From: CALKJU01 sp035326425
Lineage (GTDB): Bacteria; Pseudomonadota; Alphaproteobacteria; Geminicoccales; Geminicoccaceae
Direction of reading: 5' to 3'
NCBI GenBank assembly: GCA_035326425.1
Contig: DAOLFG010000083.1
Location: 1-21,620, forward strand
Length of the DNA stretch: 21,620 bases
Positions 1 through 6,777 of this stretch are shown one piece after another (within the stretch, counting starts at the first letter, position 1; each line of letters opens with the position of its first letter). The position numbers were made by a program, and so were the translations under genes. The notes below the pieces were generated by a model that searched no databases, was not told where the DNA came from, and saw only the letters and a program-made list of their open reading frames with translations.

Positions 1-959
1 CCCTCGGGGGCCTTGGTGATCACCGGGTCGGAGCCGCCGCCCAGCAGCACCTTGATGGTGCGCTCGTAGTCGGCGGGGTCGAGCCAGCCGGTGCCTTGCG
101 GGTTGCCTTCGACCAGCTTGTTGATCTCGCCCATCATCCGCTTCTGGTGCTTCTCGGTCTGCGCGCCGGTGGCGTCGTTGTCGAGCACGATCATCGCCGC
201 CTCGTCGGAGTTCTGAGCGGCATAGTCCCAGCCCTTGATCGAGGCTTTCAGGAACCGCGCCAGCTTGTCGACCATCGCCTGGTCCTTCAGCACGTCCTCC
301 TTGACGTAGAGGCCGTCCTCCAGCGTGGCGACACCCTGGTCCTCGTACTTGAAGACGACGAGATCCTCCGGCTTCAGGCCGGCGTCGATGACCTGCCAGT
401 ACTCGTTGTAGGTCATGGTCGAGATACAGTCGGCCTGCTTCTGCAGCAAAGGATCGACGTTGAAGCCCTGCTTCAGCACCGTCACCCCGTCGGGGCCGCC
501 CTCAGTCGGGATGCCGAGATGCGCCATCCAGCTGAGGAAGGGATACTCGTTGCCGAAGAACCAGACGCCGAGCGTACGGCCCTTGAAGTCGGTCTTGGGA
601 TCGACGATGCCGGTGTCCTTGCGGCAGGTCAGCATCATGCCCGAGGTCTTGAACACCTGGGCGATGTTGACCAGCGGCACGCCCTTCTCGCGGCTGGCCA
701 GGGCCGCGGGCATCCAGTCGATGATGACGTCGGCGCCGCCGCCGGCGATCACCTGCGGCGGGGCGATGTCCGGCCCGCCCGGCTTGATGTCGACGTCGAG
801 CCCGACCTCGTCGTAGAAGCCCTTGTCCTTGGCGACGTAGTAGCCGCCGAACTGGGCCTGGGTGACCCACTTCAATTGCAGCGTCAGCTTGTCCGCCGCG
901 TCGGCCGTGCCGATGCCTGCCGCGAGCATCGCTGCCGTCAGAAGGGCTGTCTTGCGCAT
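1..959 (-). CDS. ABC transporter substrate-binding protein, NMT1/THI5-like (3' end outside window)
   Basis: This is a periplasmic solute-binding protein of the NMT1/THI5 (NitT/TauT-like) class. 319 residues are visible and the C-terminus lies beyond base 1. The N-terminus is a typical signal peptide: MRK, a hydrophobic stretch, then a likely cleavage after residue 21 (TADA|ADK). The mature protein opens with the family pattern LQLKWVTQAQFGGYYVAKDKG, followed by FYDEVGLDVDIKPGG and an AGGGADVIIDW ligand-site region. An AG-rich GGGGAG lies 12 nt before the ATG. In other proteobacteria such proteins often sit with pyrimidine or hydantoin catabolism genes. With preTA and a RutR-like regulator a few kb away, uptake of a pyrimidine or pyrimidine-like compound is my inference. 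A riboflavin or thiamine-precursor ligand cannot be excluded. The permease and ATPase would be expected further left. Confidence 0.88.
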   Translation of the reverse strand, partial: MRKTALLTAAMLAAGIGTADAADKLTLQLKWVTQAQFGGYYVAKDKGFYDEVGLDVDIKPGGPDIAPPQVIAGGGADVIIDWMPAALASREKGVPLVNIAQVFKTSGMMLTCRKDTGIVDPKTDFKGRTLGVWFFGNEYPFLSWMAHLGIPTEGGPDGVTVLKQGFNVDPLLQKQADCISTMTYNEYWQVIDAGLKPEDLVVFKYEDQGVATLEDGLYVKEDVLKDQAMVDKLARFLKASIKGWDYAAQNSDEAAMIVLDNDATGAQTEKHQKRMMGEINKLVEGNPQGTGWLDPADYERTIKVLLGGGSDPVITKAPE

Positions 960-1077
960 GTCGTTGGCTGCTCCCCGAGCCGGGCGACCGTCGTCCGGCC
1001 TTGGTTTCTGTTCAAGCACAGCCCCGGCCGCGAGTCAGCGTCGGCAAGGCGGCTTGCCTCGCGGCTCCGGCGCTGCC

Positions 1078-1809
1078 ATGCCCGTGGCGCGATCCGGCCA
1101 TCGGGAGAAGGGACGCTTGCCAGCCGCATCCGCCATCGCCGCCGAGCGGGCGAAATCTCCGCCCAAGCTGTCGCTGGCGCAGCGCGTGCAGCGCATCATC
1201 GACGGCGTCGACCAGGCCCGCTGGCAGCAGCTGCGCGAGCGCTGGCTGGAGGGCGGCGACTACACCTATCGCGACCACTACCCGAAATATTTCGACCTCG
1301 CCCGCTGGCTGCCGGGGGCGGTCAAGGCGGCGGGACAGGCGGGGCTGATCGGTGCCGCACCGCGGCGGGTGCTGGACATCGGCTGCGGCGCCGGGCTGTT
1401 CGGCCGGGTCTGCCGGGATCTCGGCCACGAGCATGTCGGCCTCGACATCGGCAACCCGATGTTCCGCGACATGTGCGCCGCGCTCGGCGTCACCGATCTG
1501 GTACATCCCGTGGTGCGGCAGGAGAGGCTGCCGGCCGATCTCCGGAGCTTCGACGCCATCGTCGCCCTGGCTGCCACCTTCTACTGGAACGAGATCGTCG
1601 ACAACGCGAAGATCGAGGCGAACTGGCAGCTCGCCGACTGGCTGTTCTTCCTCGCCGACCTGCGCGGCCGGCTGAACGAAGGCGGCGTGTTCCTGATCAA
1701 GCTCAACGCGATGGAGGACATCCCGGGCGAGGTGATGCGGCTGTTCGAGCCGGCCGAGCAGCTGGCCTACAACATCTACCGGTTCCGCCGGGAACGGCTG
1801 CCGGGCTGA
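1078..1809 (+). CDS. Class I SAM-dependent methyltransferase
   Basis: This 243-residue protein has the Rossmann-type methyltransferase core. Motif I is VLDIGCGAGLFGRV (about residues 98-111), with the acidic end of strand 2 in GLDI (Asp123). A FYWNEIVDN segment and a GGVFLIK strand come later. The region before residue 32 is low-complexity and poorly conserved-looking, so the true start is uncertain: ATG 1078 has no good Shine-Dalgarno, and GTG 1084 is an alternative. The substrate is unknown. The gene is divergent from the binding-protein gene (118 bp apart) and abuts the opposing methyltransferase gene exactly, its TGA touching the other gene's TCA. Nothing in the sequence links it directly to pyrimidine metabolism. 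Confidence 0.85.
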   Translation: MPVARSGHREKGRLPAASAIAAERAKSPPKLSLAQRVQRIIDGVDQARWQQLRERWLEGGDYTYRDHYPKYFDLARWLPGAVKAAGQAGLIGAAPRRVLDIGCGAGLFGRVCRDLGHEHVGLDIGNPMFRDMCAALGVTDLVHPVVRQERLPADLRSFDAIVALAATFYWNEIVDNAKIEANWQLADWLFFLADLRGRLNEGGVFLIKLNAMEDIPGEVMRLFEPAEQLAYNIYRFRRERLPG

Positions 1810-2514
1810 TCAGCCGTTCATCAGCACCAGGAAGCGGGTGGTGAAGTTCTTGGATTTGCTCTTGGGCGCATCGAGCAGCTCGCGCACGGCGTAGCGCCCG
1901 CGCCCCCAGCGCAGGACCAGATAGGGCAGGACGAACAGGTCGGCGCCGAACGGGTCCAGCTCGGAGGCGCCCTCCGGGCCGTGCCGCGTCGAATGCTCCA
2001 GGATGCAGAGGCCGCCGGGCTTCAGGCAGCGCATCCAGCTGCCGAGCGCCTTCTCCGGGTCGTGGGCGTGGTCGAACGAGTTGCTGTAGACGAAGTCGGC
2101 GGCCCCCAGCCACTCCTCCTTCGCCTCATGGAAGTCCCACTGGATGGTGTCGGGGAACTGGGTGGCCGTATCGGAGATCTCGGTGCCGAGCACCGGGCAG
2201 CCCAGCTCCTCGCCGAACCATTGCTGCTCGAGCCCGCGCCGCGTGCCGTGGCAGAGGCCGAAGGTGGGCACAGGCATGCGCTCGCGGATGAGGGCGGCCA
2301 GGAAGGCGATGTTCTCGCGCTGCACCCACACCGTCTCGATCTTGCGGCGGTTGCCCTCGGTCTGCACCCGGCGGTAGCGGGCGTAGTCGAACTCGCCGCT
2401 GGCGTCCTTGTACTGGTGCAGGACGTAGAGGGCACTGTCGGGCGCATCGGCCGGCGCCAGCCGGTAGCCGAGCCGCTGGGCGGCGCGCGACAGCAGATCA
2501 ACGGCGAAACCCAT
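1810..2514 (-). CDS. SAM-dependent methyltransferase domain protein (unknown substrate)
   Basis: The 234-residue protein looks like a Methyltransf_11-type fold with an atypical first motif. The strand-loop reads TFGLCHGTRRG (residues 84-94) instead of the usual DxGxGxG. An acidic strand-2 end (VLGTEIS), WDFHE (127-131), a VYSNSFDHAHDP motif-IV region and CLKPGGLCILEHS (163-175) follow. I chose ATG 2514 over an upstream in-frame ATG at 2598: the longer form would overlap the regulator gene by 50 bp with Arg/Lys-rich filler, while 2514 has AAGGG about 11 nt upstream. It lies 34 bp downstream of the RutR-like regulator on the same strand and could be co-transcribed. The function is not known to me. 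Confidence 0.78.
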   Translation of the reverse strand: MGFAVDLLSRAAQRLGYRLAPADAPDSALYVLHQYKDASGEFDYARYRRVQTEGNRRKIETVWVQRENIAFLAALIRERMPVPTFGLCHGTRRGLEQQWFGEELGCPVLGTEISDTATQFPDTIQWDFHEAKEEWLGAADFVYSNSFDHAHDPEKALGSWMRCLKPGGLCILEHSTRHGPEGASELDPFGADLFVLPYLVLRWGRGRYAVRELLDAPKSKSKNFTTRFLVLMNG

Positions 2515-2548
2515 CGGCGGCAGATCCCTTCCGGCCCGGCGCCGAGCC

Positions 2549-3238
2549 TTAGTGGCTGGACGCGGCGGTTTCAATCCGGGGTCGGACCGGCGGAGCAAGC
2601 CCGCAACCCTTCAGCACGACCTGGACGATGGTGTCGGCCGCCGCCTCGAAGTCGGCCCGGGCCTGTCGCCGCTTGCCGGTGACGATGCGGATCTGGGCGT
2701 CGAAGTCGGCATAGGTCTGGGTGGCGGCCCAGATCAGGAACAGCAGGTGCAGCGGATCGACCGGGTCCATCCGGCCCTCCGCGATCCAGCGCCGCATCAC
2801 CGCCGCCTGCCGCTCGACCCAGGGCCGCAGCTCGCCCGACAGGAAGCCGCGGATGACGGGAGCGCCGCGCAGCATCTCGCCGGCGAAGACCCGCGATGCC
2901 AGCGGATGCTCGCGCGAGTGCCGGACCTTGGCGCGGATGTAGGCCTCCAGCACCTCGGCCGGATCGTCGCCGGCGGTGCCGGGATCGAACGCCTGCAGCC
3001 AGAGCTTCAGGATGCGGTCGAGCACGGCACGGTAGATCGCCTCCTTGGTGCCGAAGTAGTAGTGCAGGTTGGCCTTGGGCAGGCCGGCCCTGGCGGCGAT
3101 CGCCGCCGTGCTGGCGCCGGCGAAGCCGGCCTCGGCGAACTCGGCCTCGGCGGCATCGAGCAGCAGGGCCTCGTTGGCCCGGCGGATCCGCCCCGGCCCC
3201 GCGCCGGCCGCACCCGTGTCAGTCGGTCCCCGCCCCAT
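2549..3238 (-). CDS. rutR: TetR-family regulator, RutR-like (pyrimidine-responsive)
   Basis: This 229-residue repressor has an N-terminal TetR helix-turn-helix (about residues 42-63, ending LPKANLHYYFGTKEAIY). Its ligand-binding domain closely follows E. coli RutR as I recall it: EYIRLK/AYIRAK, SREHPLASRVFAGEML, a W-containing RWIAEGRMDPVDP, LLFLIWAATQTYADF and a VTGK stretch. RutR binds uracil, which releases it from DNA; it controls pyrimidine use in E. coli. Here the gene is divergent from preT-preA. A palindrome matching the known RutR box sits in the intergenic region, so repression of preTA (and probably itself) relieved by uracil or thymine is a strong inference. The start ATG 3238 has no strong ribosome site. 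An Ala/Gly-rich extension of about 15 residues precedes the HTH domain. Confidence 0.9.
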   Translation of the reverse strand: MGRGPTDTGAAGAGPGRIRRANEALLLDAAEAEFAEAGFAGASTAAIAARAGLPKANLHYYFGTKEAIYRAVLDRILKLWLQAFDPGTAGDDPAEVLEAYIRAKVRHSREHPLASRVFAGEMLRGAPVIRGFLSGELRPWVERQAAVMRRWIAEGRMDPVDPLHLLFLIWAATQTYADFDAQIRIVTGKRRQARADFEAAADTIVQVVLKGCGLAPPVRPRIETAASSH

Positions 3239-3259
3239 CAGGCCCCGGTTGGAATCGTT

Positions 3260-3291
3260 TTGAACTTGACCGGCCGGTCAGAAGCTATCTA
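3260..3291 (+). promoter_or_regulatory. Possible preTA promoter overlapping the operator
   Basis: TTGAAC (3260-3265) could serve as a -35 element. AGCTAT (3283-3288, 17-bp spacing) or the overlapping TATCTA (3286-3291) could be the -10. The RutR-type palindrome falls exactly in the spacer, a classical position for a repressor to block polymerase. The match to sigma-70 hexamers is only partial. Confidence 0.35.
3266..3281. promoter_or_regulatory. Candidate RutR operator (palindrome)
   Basis: The sequence TTGACCGGCCGGTCAG contains a perfect 14-bp palindrome (3267-3280). It matches the outer bases of the published E. coli RutR consensus TTGACCAnnTGGTCAA at TTGACC and GGTCA. It lies between the divergent rutR-like (start 3238) and preT (start 3362) genes and is the only such site I noticed there. 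Binding by the adjacent regulator is inferred. Confidence 0.75.
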
Positions 3292-3361
3292 GCCTGCATG
3301 CCAAGTGCAAGCATCCTCGGCCGGGCCGGCGGGAAGCTCGGCCGCGCGAGAGGTGGCCTCC

Positions 3362-4711
3362 ATGGCATCTGCGCCGGCTATCGCCACGGGCCTGCTGCGG
3401 CCCGAGGAGTACGAGGTCAATTTCGACGACCTGGCGCCGCCGCTCGCCACCAAGCAGGCGGTGGTCGACTCCAGCCGCTGCTACTTCTGCCACGACGCGC
3501 CCTGCATCGAGGCCTGCCCCACCGGCATCGACATACCGAGCTTCATCCGCGGCATCCTGACCGGCAATGTCAGGGGTGCGGCCATGGAGATCCTGTCGGC
3601 CAACATCATGGGCGGCGCCTGCGCCCGGGTGTGCCCGACCGAGATCCTCTGCGAGGCGGCGTGCGTGCGCGAGGCGCAGGAGGGCAAGCCGGTCAAGATC
3701 GGCCTGTTGCAGCGCTATGCCACCGACTGGCTGATGGAGCGCGGGCTGCAGCCGTTCGGGCGGGCACCGGCGACCGGCAAGCGCGTCGCCGTCGTGGGCG
3801 CCGGGCCCGCCGGCCTGTCCTGCGCCCACGGCCTGGCGCGGCAGGGCCACGAGGTCGTGGTGCTGGAGCGGCGCGGCAAGGGCGGCGGCCTCAACGAGTA
3901 CGGCATCGCCGCCTACAAGGTGACGCACGGCTTCGCGCAGAGGGAGGTCGACTTCATCCTGGGCGTCGGCGGCATCGAGCTGCGCACCGGCGTGGCGCTC
4001 GGCCGCGAGGTGCATCTCGAGGATCTCCGGCGCGACTACGACGCGGTCTATCTCGCCATCGGCCTCGACGGCGTGAACGCGCTGGGCGTGCCGGGCGAGG
4101 ATCTCGAGGGTGTCATCGACGCCGTCGAGTACATCGAGGCGCTGCGGCAGGCGCCGGACAAGGCGACGCTGCCGGTGGGGCGCGACGTGGTGGTGATCGG
4201 CGGCGGCAACACCGCCATCGACATCGCGGTGCAGAGCCGGCGGCTGGGCGCCGAGAACGTCACCATCGCCTATCGCCGCGGCCCGGAGGACATGAGCGCC
4301 ACCGGCCACGAGCAGGAGATCGCCCAGCTCAACGGCGTCAAGATCAAGCACTGGGTGCGACCGGCGCGGCTGATCGGCGAGGATCTGCAGGTCGAGGCGA
4401 TCGAGCTCGAGTACACCAGGCCCGACAGCCGGGGCGGGGTGGCCGGCACCGGCGAGACCTTCAGGCTGAAGGCCGACATGGTGTTCAAGGCCATCGGCCA
4501 GAAGCTGGACGCCGCCGACCTCAACGGCTCGGCCGAGCAGGTGGGGCTGAAGGGCGGCAAGATCGCCATCGGCGAGGGCTGTGCCACCTCGCTCGCCGGC
4601 GTGTTCGCCGGCGGCGACGCCTCGGGGCACGTCCGCGAGGATCTCACCGTCGTCGCCGTCCAGGACGGCAAGGTCGCCGCCCAGGCGATCCACCGCTACC
4701 TGATGGGCTGA
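3362..4711 (+). CDS. preT: NAD-dependent dihydropyrimidine dehydrogenase, subunit PreT
   Basis: This 449-residue flavin/iron-sulfur subunit passes electrons between NADH and the PreA catalytic subunit in the first step of reductive uracil/thymine breakdown. The N-terminal ferredoxin-like part carries Cys40, 43, 48, 52 and Cys87, 91, 97, 101. Gln117 falls where mammalian DPD uses Gln156 as an unusual cluster ligand (16 residues after the last Cys). An FAD fingerprint VVGAGPAG (144-151) and an NAD(P)H fingerprint GGGNTAID (280-287) follow, then the FAGGDASG segment near the C-terminus typical of this reductase family. I chose ATG 3362, which has GAGG 8 nt upstream. GTG 3305 would add 19 residues without visible conservation. 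preA begins 11 bp downstream, so the two form an operon. Confidence 0.96.
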   Translation: MASAPAIATGLLRPEEYEVNFDDLAPPLATKQAVVDSSRCYFCHDAPCIEACPTGIDIPSFIRGILTGNVRGAAMEILSANIMGGACARVCPTEILCEAACVREAQEGKPVKIGLLQRYATDWLMERGLQPFGRAPATGKRVAVVGAGPAGLSCAHGLARQGHEVVVLERRGKGGGLNEYGIAAYKVTHGFAQREVDFILGVGGIELRTGVALGREVHLEDLRRDYDAVYLAIGLDGVNALGVPGEDLEGVIDAVEYIEALRQAPDKATLPVGRDVVVIGGGNTAIDIAVQSRRLGAENVTIAYRRGPEDMSATGHEQEIAQLNGVKIKHWVRPARLIGEDLQVEAIELEYTRPDSRGGVAGTGETFRLKADMVFKAIGQKLDAADLNGSAEQVGLKGGKIAIGEGCATSLAGVFAGGDASGHVREDLTVVAVQDGKVAAQAIHRYLMG

Positions 4712-4722
4712 GGGAGAATCAG

Positions 4723-6003
4723 ATGGCCGACCTCTGCTGCGAGATCGCCGGCGTCAAGTCGCCCAACCCGTTCTGGCTGGCCTCGGCACCGCCCACCGAC
4801 AAGGAATACAACGTCGTGCGCGCCTTCCAGCAGGGCTGGGGCGGGGTGGTGTGGAAGACGCTGGGCGAGGATCCGCCGGTGGTCAACGTCAGCTCGCGCT
4901 ATGGCGCCGTCCATTATCGCGGCCAGAAGATCCACGGCTTCAACAACATCGAGCTGATCACCGACCGGCCGCTCGAGGTCAATCTCCAGGAGATCAAGCG
5001 GGTCAAGAAGGACTGGCCCGACCGGGCGATGGTGGTGTCGCTGATGGTGCCCTGCACCGAGGAGAGCTGGAAGAGCATCCTGGCGCGCGTCGAGTGGACC
5101 GAGTGCGACGCCGTCGAGCTGAACTTCGGCTGTCCGCACGGCATGTCGGAGCGCGGCATGGGCTCGGCGGTGGGCCAGGTGCCGGAATACATCGAGATGG
5201 TGGCGCGCTGGTGCAAGCAGCACACGCGCATGCCGGTGTTCGTCAAGCTGACGCCCAACGTCACCAACATCCTGAGCCCGGCGCGGGCGGCGGTGAAGGG
5301 CGGGGCGGATGCCGTCTCGCTGATCAACACCATCAACAGCATCACCGCCGTCGACCTCGACCTGATGGCGCCCGAGCCGATCGTCCACGGCAAGGGCGCG
5401 CATGGCGGCTATTGCGGCCCGGCGGTGAAGCCGATCGCCATGTGCATGGTGGCCGAGATCGCGCGCGACCCGGAATGCCGCAACATCCCGATCTCCGGCA
5501 TCGGCGGCATCGAGACCTGGCGGGACGCCGCCGAGTTCATGGCGCTCGGCGCCGGCTCGGCCCAGGTCTGCACCGCGGCGATGCATTACGGCTTCAAGAT
5601 CGTCAAGGACATGATCTCGGGCCTCGAGACCTGGATGGACGAGAAGGGCTACCGCACGCTCGACGACTTCAGGGGGCTTGCCGTCCGCAACTACACGGAC
5701 TGGGGCAAGCTCGACATGAACTACAAGATCGTCGCCGACATCAATCAGGATCTCTGCATCAAGTGCGGCTTGTGCCACATCGCCTGCGAGGACACCTCGC
5801 ACCAGTCGATCGCGGCACTGCGGGTCGACGGCAAGCGGCGCTACGAGGTGATCGAGGAGGAGTGCGTCGGCTGCAACCTGTGCATGCATGTCTGCCCGGT
5901 GGAGGGCTGCATCACCATGCGCGAGATCGATCGCGGCCTGCCCTACGTCACCTGGGGCGAGGACCCGCGCAACCCGCAGAACATGCCGCAGGCGGCGGAG
6001 TGA
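4723..6003 (+). CDS. preA: NAD-dependent dihydropyrimidine dehydrogenase, catalytic subunit PreA
   Basis: This 426-residue FMN enzyme reduces uracil and thymine to the 5,6-dihydro compounds. The TIM barrel shows ELNFGCPHGMSERGMG, with catalytic Cys137 and Asn134 matching mammalian Cys671 and Asn668. It also has LTPNVTN (176-182), the pyrimidine-binding NT pair in INTINS (201-206) and the FMN phosphate-binding SGIGGIETW (258-266). A C-terminal 2[4Fe-4S] ferredoxin domain has CIKCGLCHIAC (345-355) and CVGCNLCMHVC (381-391). Gly136 replaces the Ser670 of mammalian DPD next to the catalytic Cys. A GGGAG ribosome site lies 6 nt before the ATG. The next pathway enzymes, dihydropyrimidinase and beta-ureidopropionase, are not in the window; a strong terminator closes the operon after preA. 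Confidence 0.97.
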   Translation: MADLCCEIAGVKSPNPFWLASAPPTDKEYNVVRAFQQGWGGVVWKTLGEDPPVVNVSSRYGAVHYRGQKIHGFNNIELITDRPLEVNLQEIKRVKKDWPDRAMVVSLMVPCTEESWKSILARVEWTECDAVELNFGCPHGMSERGMGSAVGQVPEYIEMVARWCKQHTRMPVFVKLTPNVTNILSPARAAVKGGADAVSLINTINSITAVDLDLMAPEPIVHGKGAHGGYCGPAVKPIAMCMVAEIARDPECRNIPISGIGGIETWRDAAEFMALGAGSAQVCTAAMHYGFKIVKDMISGLETWMDEKGYRTLDDFRGLAVRNYTDWGKLDMNYKIVADINQDLCIKCGLCHIACEDTSHQSIAALRVDGKRRYEVIEEECVGCNLCMHVCPVEGCITMREIDRGLPYVTWGEDPRNPQNMPQAAE

Positions 6004-6094
6004 GAGGTCAGGTAATATCTCGCATCACGGGAAGGAACCCGGCAGCCATTCGCGCGTTGGATCGAGGCGAGATGAGCCTCGCAGTGAAAGCTTC

Positions 6095-6132
6095 GACGCC
6101 GTCCGGCTCGTTCCGGGCGGCGTCTTTTCTTT
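6095..6132 (+). terminator. Intrinsic terminator of preT-preA
   Basis: A 12-bp GC-rich stem (6095-6106 with 6113-6124, one G-T pair) closes a 6-nt loop CTCGTT. It is followed at once by TTTTCTTT. It lies 91 bp after the preA stop and 10 bp before the convergent rnk stop, so it separates the two transcription units. A smaller hairpin (CGAGGC/GCCTCG, 6063-6081) lies just upstream and has no T-tract. Confidence 0.85.
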
Positions 6133-6141
6133 CCACCCGCT

Positions 6142-6561
6142 CTACTGCGAGGCCTCCGCCGGCGCCTCGACGCTCAGCACCGTCAACCGGTGGCGCCCGC
6201 CGTCGCGCTTCGTCCACATGATCGACTGGCCGTCGCGCAGGCCGATCAGCGCCGCACCGATCGGCGTCAGGATCGAGACCTTGCCCTCGGCGATGTCGGC
6301 CTCGCCGGGATAGACCAGGCGCACCTGCCGCTCCTGGCCGTCGTCCTGACGGAACCGCACGAGCGATCCCATACGCACGACGTTGCCCGGCAACGCGTCC
6401 GCGTCGGCGATCTCGGCCCGCTCCATCTCGGCCAGCAACTCCTCCGCGACCTCGGGCTGGCGGGCCTGCACGGCCATGGCGAGGTCGGTCAACCGCCGAT
6501 AGTCGGCCTCGCTGACGATGATGCCGGGCAGGGACGGGCTGCTCTCGCTGATCTTGCGCAT
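6142..6561 (-). CDS. rnk: Nucleoside diphosphate kinase regulator Rnk (GreA/GreB C-terminal-domain family)
   Basis: The 139-residue protein matches Rnk in length and layout. A short helical N-terminal part (about 1-57) carries the E-rich VAEELLAEMERAEI. A GreA/GreB C-terminal-type beta domain follows (58-135) with VVRMGSLVRF, LVYPGEADI and SILTPIGAALIGLRDGQSI. It lacks the long coiled coil with acidic tip of GreA/GreB, so transcript cleavage is not expected. Rnk proteins bind RNA polymerase and have been linked to nucleotide-pool control. ATG 6561 gives the family-typical length; an in-frame ATG at 6606 would add 15 residues. It is convergent with preTA across the terminator. Confidence 0.88.
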   Translation of the reverse strand: MRKISESSPSLPGIIVSEADYRRLTDLAMAVQARQPEVAEELLAEMERAEIADADALPGNVVRMGSLVRFRQDDGQERQVRLVYPGEADIAEGKVSILTPIGAALIGLRDGQSIMWTKRDGGRHRLTVLSVEAPAEASQ

Positions 6562-6777
6562 GTCGAAATCCCATGACTCGGCCCGCGCATGTGGCGCAGG
6601 CACCATTGACGACGAATTCTAGTGAAGGCGCCCGAACAACCCGCCCCCAGACTCGGGGACGCCAATGGGCCGAGCCTGGGCTAAGTCTCCGCGATCGGGT
6701 GCGCCCGGCGGAGACAGGGGAAGGTCGTGTGATGTGCGGATCGCATGATCGTAGAGATGGCAGACGGCCGGGCCTTG

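Noticed and set aside
96..1844. Long plus-strand open frame over the binding-protein and methyltransferase genes
   Set aside because: Its translation is low-complexity with no recognisable family, and it is antisense or out of frame to two genes with clear motifs. High GC produces such frames.
3278..4693. 471-codon minus-strand frame opposite preT
   Set aside because: It is composed of His/Asp/Leu/Ala-rich repeats without domain features, and the opposite strand has complete PreT motifs.
2896..4722. Upstream extension of the preA frame to 1035 codons
   Set aside because: The extra N-terminal part is Arg/Gly/Ala-rich and out of frame with preT. The real PreA starts at ATG 4723 with a GGGAG site and family-typical length.
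6063..6081. CGAGGC/GCCTCG hairpin considered as a riboswitch or attenuator
   Set aside because: It lies downstream of preA, is short, and the stronger hairpin with a T-tract at 6095-6132 explains termination.
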